NCBI RefSeq assembly: GCF_004761865.1
Contig: NZ_SJDM01000001.1
Span: forward strand, 62,001-126,000
DNA: 64,000 nucleotides
Source of the DNA: Crenalkalicoccus roseus
Lineage (GTDB): Bacteria; Pseudomonadota; Alphaproteobacteria; Acetobacterales; Acetobacteraceae
Direction of reading: 5' to 3'
The translations under genes were made by a program, and so were the position numbers. Of the stretch, positions 17,002-26,155 are shown piece after piece. Under the pieces are notes generated by a model. The model searched no databases, was not told the origin of the DNA, and saw nothing but the letters and a program-made list of their open reading frames with translations. Numbering within the stretch: the first letter of the stretch is position 1; every line of letters begins with the position of its first letter.

Positions 17002-17523
17002 TCAGGAGCCGTCGCGCCCCGGCATGCGGGCCGGGTCGAGCCGGTTCCAGCTTCCGGCCGGCGGGGCGGCCCCCTGGGCGGGGTCCCAGTGGCCGGCGCG
17101 CTTCAGCGCGTCGGCCACCTCGGGGGGCATATAGGTCTCGTCGTGGCGCGCAAGCACCTCGCTCGCGCGGAACAGCCCGTCCGGGCCGAGCCGGCCGAGC
17201 GTGACCACCCCCTGTCCCTCGCGGAACAGGTCCGGCAGCACGCCGGTGTAGGTCACCTCGATGGTGTGCGCCCCGTCGGTGACGCGAAAGCGCGCCGCCG
17301 GGCGGCCATCCGGGGCGGTCGTGCGCTCGAGGCTGCCGGCCTCGACCAGCCCGCCGAGGCGGAAGGCGCGCTCCGGCGCCGGCGCGCCCTGCGCCACCAC
17401 GTCCGAGGGCGAGAGGAAGAACACCAGGTTGTCCTGGAAGGCCGTGAGGGTCAGCGCGGTGGCGCTGCCGAGGCCGAGGCCGCAGAGCAGCAGCACCCAC
17501 AGGCGGCGGCGCTTGCGGCTCAT
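17002..17523 (-). CDS. ccmE: Haem chaperone CcmE (CycJ)
   Basis: Periplasmic OB-fold haem chaperone that binds haem covalently and passes it to CcmF. 173 residues: N-terminal membrane anchor after MSRKRRR, the [30 protein letters not shown] stretch (given here in parts: [21 protein letters not shown]), and the haem-binding motif [13 protein letters not shown] with His127 and Tyr131. A ~35-residue Pro/Gly-rich tail follows. Its ATG overlaps the ccmD stop by 4 bp. Confidence 0.95.
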   Translation of the reverse strand: MSRKRRRLWVLLLCGLGLGSATALTLTAFQDNLVFFLSPSDVVAQGAPAPERAFRLGGLVEAGSLERTTAPDGRPAARFRVTDGAHTIEVTYTGVLPDLFREGQGVVTLGRLGPDGLFRASEVLARHDETYMPPEVADALKRAGHWDPAQGAAPPAGSWNRLDPARMPGRDGS

Positions 17524-17675
17524 GCGCCGCCTCCGCCGCGCCGCGCGCGGGGGTCGAGCAGCGCCAGCCGCCGCCGCGCCGCGCGGTGGCGCCGCGCCGC
17601 GCCGAGCCCGAGGGCGAGGAAGGCGGCGAGGACGAGCGCGTAGCTCGCCGCCACATGCATCCAGTGCAGGGTCAT
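17520..17675 (-). CDS. ccmD: Haem exporter protein CcmD
   Basis: Small single-pass membrane protein (51 aa) that helps release holo-CcmE from the CcmABC complex. It shows the CcmD pattern: [18 protein letters not shown] membrane helix followed by a very basic cytoplasmic tail ([20 protein letters not shown]). ATG 17675 overlaps the ccmC stop and its own stop overlaps ccmE, both by 4 bp. It would be hard to identify in isolation; the operon position makes it safe. Confidence 0.9.
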   Translation of the reverse strand: MTLHWMHVAASYALVLAAFLALGLGAARRHRAARRRLALLDPRARRGGGGA

Positions 17676-18490
17676 CCGACGCTCCCGGCCATCCGGTCCC
17701 CGGTGGGCATCTCCGCCCGCCGCGCCGCCGCCACCTGCAGCGCCCGCACCCGCCGCTCCATCACCGCCGCGCGGGTGCGCGCCAGCACCACCGCGGCGAA
17801 GGCGAGGGTGAAGCCGAGGGCGCAGACCAGCAGCGGGTAGAGGATGTCCACGTGCAGCGCCGGCGCATTGAGCCGCGTCAAGCTCGCCGGCTGGTGCAGG
17901 GTGTTCCACCAGTCCACAGAGAATTTCACCACCGGCAGATTCACCACCCCGATCAGCGCCAGGATCGCGCCCATGCGCGCCCCGCGTTCCGCGTCGTCGA
18001 AGGCGCGCACTAGGGCGGCGTGTCCGAGCCAGAGGAAGAACAGCACCAGCACGCTGGTCAGCCGCGCGTCCCACACCCACCAAGTGCCCCACATCGGCTT
18101 GCCCCACAGGCTGCCGGTGGCGAGGCAGAGCGCGGTGACGGTGGCGCCGACCGGGGAGAGTTCCCGGCAGAACAGGTCGGCCAGCGGATGGCGCCAGACC
18201 AGGGCGGTGGCCGAACCGATGGCGAGCGCCAGGTAGCCGCCCATCGCCAGCCAGGCCATCGGCACATGGACGTAGAGGATGCGCACCGTCTCCCCCTGCT
18301 GCCAGTCCGGCGGGGAGAACAGCAGCGCCCAGGGCAGGCCGATGGCGAGCGCGAGCAGCGCCGCCCCCGTCAGCCAGGGCAGGACGCGGCCGGACAGCCG
18401 CAGGAAGCGGCCCGGATTGGCGAAGCGGTGCAGGGAGCCGCGCCCCGCGGGGGGGCGGGCCTCCGCCGCGAGGGGGCTGGCGTGGTCCAC
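17672..18490 (-). CDS. ccmC: Haem exporter protein CcmC
   Basis: Polytopic inner-membrane protein that attaches haem to CcmE; 272 residues from GTG 18490. The WWD motif is [13 protein letters not shown], with flanking [12 protein letters not shown] and [13 protein letters not shown] holding the haem-ligand His residues. Six hydrophobic segments. The start is uncertain: most family members begin near [13 protein letters not shown], about 20 residues later, but only CTG is available there. It is the first gene of the ccmCDEFGHI run; ccmA and ccmB, needed for the ABC part, are not in this window. Confidence 0.93.
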   Translation of the reverse strand: MDHASPLAAEARPPAGRGSLHRFANPGRFLRLSGRVLPWLTGAALLALAIGLPWALLFSPPDWQQGETVRILYVHVPMAWLAMGGYLALAIGSATALVWRHPLADLFCRELSPVGATVTALCLATGSLWGKPMWGTWWVWDARLTSVLVLFFLWLGHAALVRAFDDAERGARMGAILALIGVVNLPVVKFSVDWWNTLHQPASLTRLNAPALHVDILYPLLVCALGFTLAFAAVVLARTRAAVMERRVRALQVAAARRAEMPTGDRMAGSVG

Positions 18491-18574
18491 GGCGCCTGAC
18501 TTAAGGGCTGGGCGCGGATTGTTGAAGCGCCGCCGGCGCCGCCGGCGCGCCGTTCCGCGGACGGAGGGGGGTAG

Positions 18575-18991
18575 ATGCGCTTCTGGCTGGTGAAGAGCGA
18601 ACCGGAGGCCTTCTCGTGGGAGGAGCAGGTGCGCAACGGCACCGAGCCCTGGACCGGGGTGCGCAACGCCCAGGCGGCCGGCCACCTGAAGGCCATGCGC
18701 CTCGGCGACCGCGCCTTCTTCTACCATTCCAACACCGGCCGCGAGATCGTCGGGGTGGTGGAGGTGGCGCGCGAGGCCTATCCGGACCCCACCGACCCGT
18801 CCGGGCGCTGGGTCGCGGTGGACCTGCGCACGCTCGGGCCGATGCCGCGCCCGGTGCCGCTCGCCGCCATGAAGGCGGCGCCGGAGCTGGCCGGGCTGGC
18901 GCTGATCCGCCAGCCGCGCCTTTCCGTGATGCCGGTGGACGCGGCGCAGTGGGACATCCTGTGCCGCATGGGCGGCTGGGAAGGGGGGTGA
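18575..18991 (+). CDS. EVE domain-containing protein
   Basis: Stand-alone EVE (PUA-like) protein, 138 residues, with the family opening MRFWLVKSEPEAFSWEEQ and WTGVRNAQAAGHLKAMRLGDRAFFYHS (seen as WTGVRNAQA and GDRAFFYHS). EVE domains read modified bases in nucleic acids; the exact ligand of this housekeeping-type member is not known. GGAGGGGG precedes ATG 18575. It is divergent from ccmC and followed 4 bp later by the GFA gene. Confidence 0.92.
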   Translation: MRFWLVKSEPEAFSWEEQVRNGTEPWTGVRNAQAAGHLKAMRLGDRAFFYHSNTGREIVGVVEVAREAYPDPTDPSGRWVAVDLRTLGPMPRPVPLAAMKAAPELAGLALIRQPRLSVMPVDAAQWDILCRMGGWEGG

Positions 18992-18995
18992 GGCG

Positions 18996-19490
18996 ATGCT
19001 GCTGGAAGGCTCCTGCCACTGCGGCGCGGTGCGGTTCCGGCTGCGCTCCGCCCACCCCTATCCCTACCAGCGCTGCTACTGCTCGATCTGCCGCAAGACC
19101 CAGGGCGGGGGCGGCTATGCCGTCAACCTCGGCGGCGAGGCGGCGAGCCTGCGCGTCAGGGGCAGGCGGCATGTGCGCGTCTATCACGCGAAGCTGCGCG
19201 GGGCGGAGGGAGCGCGGGCCCGCCGCAGCCCCGCCGGGCGGCATTTCTGCGGCGAGTGCGGCAGCGCGCTGTGGCTGTGGGACCCGCGCTGGCCGGAGCT
19301 GGTGCACCCCTTCGCCTCGGCGATCGACACCCCCCTGCCGGCGCCGCCCGAGCGCACGCACATTCTGCTCGGCTCGAAGGCGCCCTGGGTGGAGGTGGCG
19401 GCGGGCCCGCGCGACCGGTGCTACCGCGGCTACCCGCGGGAGAGCATCGCCGAATGGCACGAGAGGCTGGGGCTCGCCGATGCCGGCTGA
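18996..19490 (+). CDS. GFA family protein (CENP-V/Gfa-like zinc-binding protein)
   Basis: 164-residue protein of the glutathione-dependent formaldehyde-activating enzyme (Gfa) fold. Zinc-ligand cysteines are visible in GSCHCGAVRF, YCSICRKTQG and FCGECGSALW. Most GFA proteins have no proven activity, so formaldehyde-glutathione adduct formation should not be assumed. It sits 4 bp after the EVE gene and overlaps the Rieske gene by 11 bp, so the three are probably one transcript. Confidence 0.9.
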   Translation: MLLEGSCHCGAVRFRLRSAHPYPYQRCYCSICRKTQGGGGYAVNLGGEAASLRVRGRRHVRVYHAKLRGAEGARARRSPAGRHFCGECGSALWLWDPRWPELVHPFASAIDTPLPAPPERTHILLGSKAPWVEVAAGPRDRCYRGYPRESIAEWHERLGLADAG

Positions 19491-19836
19491 GGCGGAGGAG
19501 CGGGTTCTCTGCCGCGTCGAGGACATCCCGGAGGGCGGCGCCCGCGGCTTTCCCGCCGCCGCGGGCGGCTTCACCGGCCTGTTCGCGGTGAAGAAGGAGG
19601 GGCGGATCCGCGTCTACGTGAACTCCTGCCCGCACATCGGCCTGCCGCTGGAGCCGCTGCCGGACCGGTTCCTGGACGCGAAGCGGCAGATGATCCTCTG
19701 CTCCGCCCATGGCGCGCGCTTCCGCATCGAGGACGGGGTCTGCGTCAGCGGCCCCTGCCTGGGGGAGGCGCTGGAGGCGGTGCCGGTGCGGATCGAGGAC
19801 GGGCGGGTGCTGGTCCCGGCGGAGGCGGGGCTGTAG
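19480..19836 (+). CDS. Rieske [2Fe-2S] family protein
   Basis: Small soluble Rieske protein, 118 residues from ATG 19480 inside the end of the GFA gene. The cluster ligands are present as C-P-H in NSCPHIGLPLE and C-x2-H in LCSAHGARFRIEDG, followed by GPCLGEALEAVPV. No transmembrane or signal segment, so it resembles ferredoxin-like nitrite-reductase small subunits or dioxygenase ferredoxins rather than the bc1 subunit. Partner enzyme unknown. Confidence 0.9.
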   Translation: MPAEAEERVLCRVEDIPEGGARGFPAAAGGFTGLFAVKKEGRIRVYVNSCPHIGLPLEPLPDRFLDAKRQMILCSAHGARFRIEDGVCVSGPCLGEALEAVPVRIEDGRVLVPAEAGL

Positions 19837-19949
19837 CGGGCGGCGGCCTTCGCGACCTGCGGCGCCGGCGCGCCGGCCGTTGACGCGGCGCAAGGCGGCG
19901 TGGGCAAACTCGGGACAGTCACGCCCGCCTTCTGGGAGGAACCCGGCCC

Positions 19950-21884
<1,935 letters not shown>

Positions 21885-21957
21885 CGCGCGGTCCTCGCGG
21901 GACGGGGGCGGGCGGTGGCGGTCCCGGCCCGCAAGCCCCTGATGGCGCAGGGCCCGA

Positions 21958-21977
21958 TCTGTCCGCTATGAGACAGA
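21958..21977. promoter_or_regulatory. Inverted repeat upstream of the Crp/Fnr-family gene
   Basis: TCTGTC (21958-21963) and GACAGA (21972-21977) form a perfect 6-bp dyad with an 8-nt spacer, about 100 bp upstream of the regulator's ATG. Arms of this size and spacing suit a dimeric HTH regulator, so autoregulation is possible. A separate hairpin, GCCGGCAG/CTGCCGGC (22020-22049), lies in the presumed leader just before the Shine-Dalgarno. Both were found by eye. Confidence 0.35.
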
Positions 21978-22074
21978 CCGGGGCCGCGCCGGCATGGCAA
22001 TCTTCCGTCGCACGGAATGGCCGGCAGCCTCCCCTTCCCTCCTGCCGGCGTCTGCCCGGGGGAGAGAGGATCGC

Positions 22075-22875
22075 ATGAACGGGGACCATGAGCCCGCGCG
22101 TGCCGCCATGGCGATGGGCCGGCCGCGCTGCGGCAACCGGCTGCTCGACACGCTGTCGGACGCCGATTTCGCGCGGATCGAGCGCCACCTCGAGCCCATG
22201 GAGCTGCCCCCCGGTCGGGTGCTGTTCGAGCCGGGCGACGACGTCACCCATGCCTGCTTCCCCTGCGACGGTGCCGCGGTCGCGCTGGTGGCCGTGATGA
22301 CGGACGGGCGCAGCGCCGAGACCGCGGTGATCGGCTGCGAGGGCGCAGTCGGCGTCATCATCAGCGCCGGCGACAAGCCGGCCTTCACCCGCGCCGTGGT
22401 GCAGATGCCGGGCAGCGGCCTGCGCCTCGAGGCCGCGCGGATCGAGCAGCTCAAGCTCGAGTCGCCGCGCGCGCGCGACCTGATCAGCCGCTACGCCGAC
22501 GCGCTGCTGGCCCAGGTGCTGCAGTCCGTCGCCTGCAACGCGCTGCACCCGGTGGAGGCGCGCGCCTGCCGCTGGCTGCTGAGCCTGCAGGACCGTGCCG
22601 GCACCGCCGAGTTGCCGCTCACCCAGGAGCGCCTGGCGGAGCTGCTCGGCGTGCGGCGCACCACGGTGACGCGGGTGATCGCCGATCTGGAGGCGGCAGG
22701 GATCATAGACCACAGCCGCGGCCGGGTGCGGGTGGCCAGCCGCGCCAGACTCGAGCGCAACGCCTGCGAATGCTACCGCACCGTGCGCGACCACTTCATG
22801 CGCGTCGCGCCGGGCCTCTACCCGGAGCCGCAGGCAACTGCGGATGACGCGGACGTGAAGGCGCGCGGCCCATGA
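22075..22875 (+). CDS. Crp/Fnr family transcriptional regulator
   Basis: 266 residues from ATG 22075, chosen over ATG 21994 because GGGAGAGAGG sits directly upstream. The cyclic-nucleotide-binding-like sensor domain (residues ~15-140, ELPPGRVLFEPGDDVTHACFP) is followed by the dimer helix and a winged HTH (TQERLAELLGVRRTTVTRVIADLE). The recognition helix lacks the E-x-x-S-R pattern of true FNR/FixK proteins, so it probably does not read TTGAT-N4-ATCAA sites. Several Cys residues exist but not an FNR-type N-terminal cluster. The HWE kinase gene begins one base after its stop codon, suggesting co-transcription. Confidence 0.9.
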   Translation: MNGDHEPARAAMAMGRPRCGNRLLDTLSDADFARIERHLEPMELPPGRVLFEPGDDVTHACFPCDGAAVALVAVMTDGRSAETAVIGCEGAVGVIISAGDKPAFTRAVVQMPGSGLRLEAARIEQLKLESPRARDLISRYADALLAQVLQSVACNALHPVEARACRWLLSLQDRAGTAELPLTQERLAELLGVRRTTVTRVIADLEAAGIIDHSRGRVRVASRARLERNACECYRTVRDHFMRVAPGLYPEPQATADDADVKARGP

Positions 22876-22876
22876 A

Positions 22877-24268
22877 GTGTCGCAAAGGGCACAAACCTCT
22901 CGGAAACGGGATACTAGCATCGCCGGTCGAACAAGCCCGGTGCGGTTCACCTGCGTGCTGTCCTCCCCGCGTCCCTTGACCCCCCTTCCGCCATGGCCGG
23001 GAGACGCCGGGCGGACCGGCATCGGCTTGCTGCTGCGCGAGCCCGGCGGCACCGTCCTTGCCTGGAGCGCGGGCTGCGAGCGCCTCTTCGGCATCCCCGC
23101 CGCGGCGGCCATCGGCCGCCCGGCCCGGGCGCTGCTCGGCGCCGCCCCGCCCGCATCGGTGGAGGAGGCCGAGGCGGTGCTGCGGCGGGAGGGCCACTGG
23201 TCGGGCGAGCTTGCGCTGCGCCTGCCCGATGGCCGGGTGCGGCGGGTCGCCGCCTGCTGGCTGCTGCACGCGCCGGACAAGGGGGCGCCGCTGGTGCTGG
23301 AGGCGGCCCTGCCCCTTCCCGGCGAGGGCCGGCCTGCCCTCGACAGGCTGGAGGCGGTCGCCGGCTTCGGCACCTGGGAGCTCGATCTCGCGCTTGGCGG
23401 CGCCTGGCTCAGCCCCGGCTGCCGCGCGCTGCACGGCCTGCCGGCGGAGGGCGAGCCCCCGGCCCCGCGCGCCTGGCTCGCGCTGCTGCATCCGCAGGAC
23501 CGCGCGCCGGTGCTGCGCGCGGCGCGAACCGCGCTGCGCGGCGGCGGGGCGCTGCGCTGCCGCTTCCGCCTGCGCCCGCCCGGCCAGGCGGAGCGGTGGG
23601 TGGAGGCGCGCGGCGGCTGCCCCGGCCCGCGGCGGCTGCTCGGCATCCTGCTCGACATCACGGCACAGAAGACGGAGGAGGAGCGCACGGCGCTGGTGAT
23701 GCGCGAGGTCGGCCACCGCGCCCGCAACGCGCTCGCCTCCGTGCAGGCCCTGCTGCGCCTGACGCGGGCCGAGACGCCGCGTGCCTATGCCCGCGCGCTG
23801 GAGGGGCGCGTCGCCGCGCTCGGCCGCGCCCATGCGCTGCTGGCCAATGAGAGCTGGTCGGGCGCGGCGCTGCGCGACGTGCTGGAGGCCGAGTTCGCCC
23901 CCTATATTGCCGACGCCCCGGCGCGCCTGGCGATGGAAGGCCCGACGGTGGCGCTGGAGGCGGGGACGGTGCAGCCGCTCTCCATGGCGGTGCACGAGCT
24001 GGTCACCAACGCCGCCAAGCACGGCGCCCTGTCCAGGCCCGAGGGCCGGGTGCGGCTGAGCTGGCAGGTCGGCGCGGAGGGGCTGCGCCTCGCCTGGCTG
24101 GAGCGCGGCGGCCCGCCCCTGCCGGGCCCTCCGCCCCGCCGCGGCTTCGGCTCCAGCCTGCTGAGGAGCCTGGTCGAGGTGCAGCTCGGCGGCTCGGCCA
24201 GCCTGCGCTGGGAGCGCGAGGGCCTGGCCTGCGAGATCCTGCTGCCCCGCCGCGCCCTGGCGCCCTGA
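22877..24268 (+). CDS. HWE-family sensor histidine kinase, soluble, PAS-containing
   Basis: Up to 463 residues; start uncertain (GTG 22877, 22940 or 22952; none has a clear Shine-Dalgarno). No membrane segment, so it is cytoplasmic. Two PAS-like sensor regions (~45-140 and ~155-265; LGILLDITAQKTEEERT ends the second). The HWE core follows: H-box MREVGHRARNALASVQ with His ~280, N-box HELVTNAAKHGAL, and W-x-E in LAWLERGGPPL. Catalytic residues look intact. Its position directly behind a Crp/Fnr gene suggests a common signalling circuit, but no response regulator is nearby. Confidence 0.9.
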   Translation: MSQRAQTSRKRDTSIAGRTSPVRFTCVLSSPRPLTPLPPWPGDAGRTGIGLLLREPGGTVLAWSAGCERLFGIPAAAAIGRPARALLGAAPPASVEEAEAVLRREGHWSGELALRLPDGRVRRVAACWLLHAPDKGAPLVLEAALPLPGEGRPALDRLEAVAGFGTWELDLALGGAWLSPGCRALHGLPAEGEPPAPRAWLALLHPQDRAPVLRAARTALRGGGALRCRFRLRPPGQAERWVEARGGCPGPRRLLGILLDITAQKTEEERTALVMREVGHRARNALASVQALLRLTRAETPRAYARALEGRVAALGRAHALLANESWSGAALRDVLEAEFAPYIADAPARLAMEGPTVALEAGTVQPLSMAVHELVTNAAKHGALSRPEGRVRLSWQVGAEGLRLAWLERGGPPLPGPPPRRGFGSSLLRSLVEVQLGGSASLRWEREGLACEILLPRRALAP

Positions 24269-24377
24269 TGCCGGCGGCACCGGTCTTCGACTGATGAAGG
24301 CGCGCGGGGCGCGCCTCGAGGCTGCGGCGCAACGCGGCCCATGCCGCGTGCTGCCCGGATGCGCCGGGCCGCCGGCA

Positions 24378-25625
24378 TCACGCCGCGTCGCTGAAGGCGG
24401 GCCTGCGCCCCGCCGCCACGGCGTCGAGCAGGGCGAGCTGGCGCGGCAGGCAGACCCGGTGCAGGTCGAAGCGCTCCTCCGCCGTCCGCCGCGCCGCCCG
24501 GCGCAGCGGCGCCATCGCCGCCGGCTCCGCGAGCGCCCGCGCCACCGCCCCGGCCAGCTCCGCGGAGGAGAAGAAGTCCACCAGCAGCCCGTTGCGCCCG
24601 TGCTCGATCACCTCCTCGATCGGCGGGGTGCGGGAGCCGATGACGAGGCAGCCGCAGGCCATCGCCTCGATCACCGACCAGGAGAGGACGAAGGGATAGG
24701 TCAGGTACACATGCGCCGAGGAGAGGCTCAGCAGCGACAGCAGCCGGGCATGGGGCACCTTCCCGGTGAAGTGCAGGCGCGCCCGGTCCAGCCTCTCCCC
24801 CAGCTCGGCGAGCATCACCTCGCGCCAGGTGCCCCCCTCGGGCGGCTTGGCGCCGTAATGCGGCTCGTCGCCGCCCACCACCACCACCTGCGCCCGCGGG
24901 CGACGGGCCATGATCTCCGGCAGGGCGCGCATGAAGACGTGGAAGCCGCGATAGGGCTCTAGGCCGCGCGCGACGAAGGTGACCACCTCGTCGTCGGGGC
25001 CGAGGACGCGGCCGTCCGGCAGGGTGAAGCGCGCCTCGGGCTGGCGGCGGATCGCCGCGGTGTCCACGCCCTCATGCACGACGGAGAGCCGCGCCCGCGC
25101 CCAGTCCGGGAAGCGGCTGGCCTGCCACCGCGTCGGCGTCTGCCCCCAATCCGCCTGCTCGAGGGAGAGGAGGTGGGTGGCGTTCATGGTGCGCACCCGG
25201 CAGGCATCGTCGATCGGCACCGGGCCGGGCGGCTCGAAGCCGACATCGGCGCCAGCGGCGCGGTAGTAGAACTCGAAATAGTAGAGCAGCCGCGCCTCCG
25301 GCCAGACGTCGCGCAGGTAGAGCCCCTCGCCCCAGCCGGGGTGGCAGCAGACCAGGTCGGGGACGAAGCCCCGCTCCTTCAGCGCCAGCGCGGCGCGGGC
25401 CACCTGCTGGCCGCGGAACACCGCCGCCTCGAAGCGGCGGACATAGCGGTGGATCTCCCGGCTGCCCTCGGGCGGAGCCTTGTAGCGCACATGCTGCACG
25501 CCGGGCAGCGCCTCGCCCGGATTCTCGCCGAGCCCGACCACCTGCACGCCCCTGCGCCGTGCCAGGGCGGGCGCGACGTGCCGGTACTGCGCCGGGAAGT
25601 TCTGATGGACGAAGAGCACCCGCAT
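24378..25625 (-). CDS. Glycosyltransferase family 4-like protein
   Basis: GT-B fold glycosyltransferase, 415 residues from ATG 25625 (MRVLFVHQNFPAQYRHVAPAL, a classic GT4 opening). An earlier in-frame start would add 22 residues of low-complexity sequence. The C-terminal domain has VTFVARGLEPYRGFHVFMRAL, LHFTGKVPHARLLSLLSLSSAHVYLTYPF (read in parts), and the nucleotide-sugar-binding LSWSVIEAMACGCLVIGS with IEEVIEHGRNG. Similar proteins elongate surface polysaccharides. It stands alone between two HWE kinase genes, with no other polysaccharide genes near. Confidence 0.9.
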   Translation of the reverse strand: MRVLFVHQNFPAQYRHVAPALARRRGVQVVGLGENPGEALPGVQHVRYKAPPEGSREIHRYVRRFEAAVFRGQQVARAALALKERGFVPDLVCCHPGWGEGLYLRDVWPEARLLYYFEFYYRAAGADVGFEPPGPVPIDDACRVRTMNATHLLSLEQADWGQTPTRWQASRFPDWARARLSVVHEGVDTAAIRRQPEARFTLPDGRVLGPDDEVVTFVARGLEPYRGFHVFMRALPEIMARRPRAQVVVVGGDEPHYGAKPPEGGTWREVMLAELGERLDRARLHFTGKVPHARLLSLLSLSSAHVYLTYPFVLSWSVIEAMACGCLVIGSRTPPIEEVIEHGRNGLLVDFFSSAELAGAVARALAEPAAMAPLRRAARRTAEERFDLHRVCLPRQLALLDAVAAGRRPAFSDAA

Positions 25626-25792
25626 GCGCAGCCAGCTCCCTTCCGCCGCGCGGCCGGGCTTCCTGATGCCTGATCCTGACCTACGATGCAATTGCCAAGC
25701 GAGAGTACCCGCTCCGGTTGATAATCCGGGGCTCCGCGCACAAGCGCGCCAGGGGTGGAACGCAATGGCGCCAGGCGCTTTCGTCGCCGGTG

Positions 25793-26068
25793 ATGCAACT
25801 GGTCGTCGAACCCACCGACTGGGCCATCCTCTCGAACCTGCTCCGCCGGGCGGAGCAGGAGGGCTGGCGCATCGCCTTTCGGGGCGATGGCATCGAGATC
25901 ACCAGCCCCCGCGCGGGCGGCGGCGTGCTGGCCCTGCCCGCGGCGCTGCTGCGGCATGCCCGTGCCGAGGGGTGGCATGTGTGCCGCAAGCCCTGCGCCA
26001 TGGCGCTGCGCCACCCGGCGGTGCGGCAGGCGGTGCATCTGAGGCTCGGCAGCCCGGACGGGACCTGA
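25793..26068 (+). CDS. Hypothetical protein (about 91 aa)
   Basis: Not recognised. The frame is open from 25718, but protein-like sequence starts at ATG 25793 (or GTG 25790): MQLVVEPTDWAILSNLLRRAEQEGWRIAFRGDGIEI (read as MQLVVEPTDW and EGWRIAFRGDG). It looks like an alpha/beta domain of roughly 80 residues ending VHLRLGSPDGT. No Shine-Dalgarno is evident. GGAAC (25757-25761), 16 nt, then CTTT is a one-mismatch version of an EcfG promoter, but it lies too close to the ATG for a normal leader. A hairpin ATCGCCG/CGGCGAT (26079-26095) just after the stop could terminate it. It lies in the 530-bp gap between two minus-strand genes. Confidence 0.5.
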   Translation: MQLVVEPTDWAILSNLLRRAEQEGWRIAFRGDGIEITSPRAGGGVLALPAALLRHARAEGWHVCRKPCAMALRHPAVRQAVHLRLGSPDGT

Positions 26069-26155
26069 GAGAAGCGGCATCGCCGGAGCGGCGATCGGCA
26101 CCCGGCAAGGGGCGGAAGCGTGGTCCTCCGCCGCGGCGGATCATGCCCCAGCCCC

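Noticed and set aside
25692-25725. Sigma70 promoter TTGCCA ... GATAAT before the hypothetical gene
   Set aside because: The spacing is 22 nt, too long for a normal promoter, and TTGATAATCC in the same place does not complete an FNR box.
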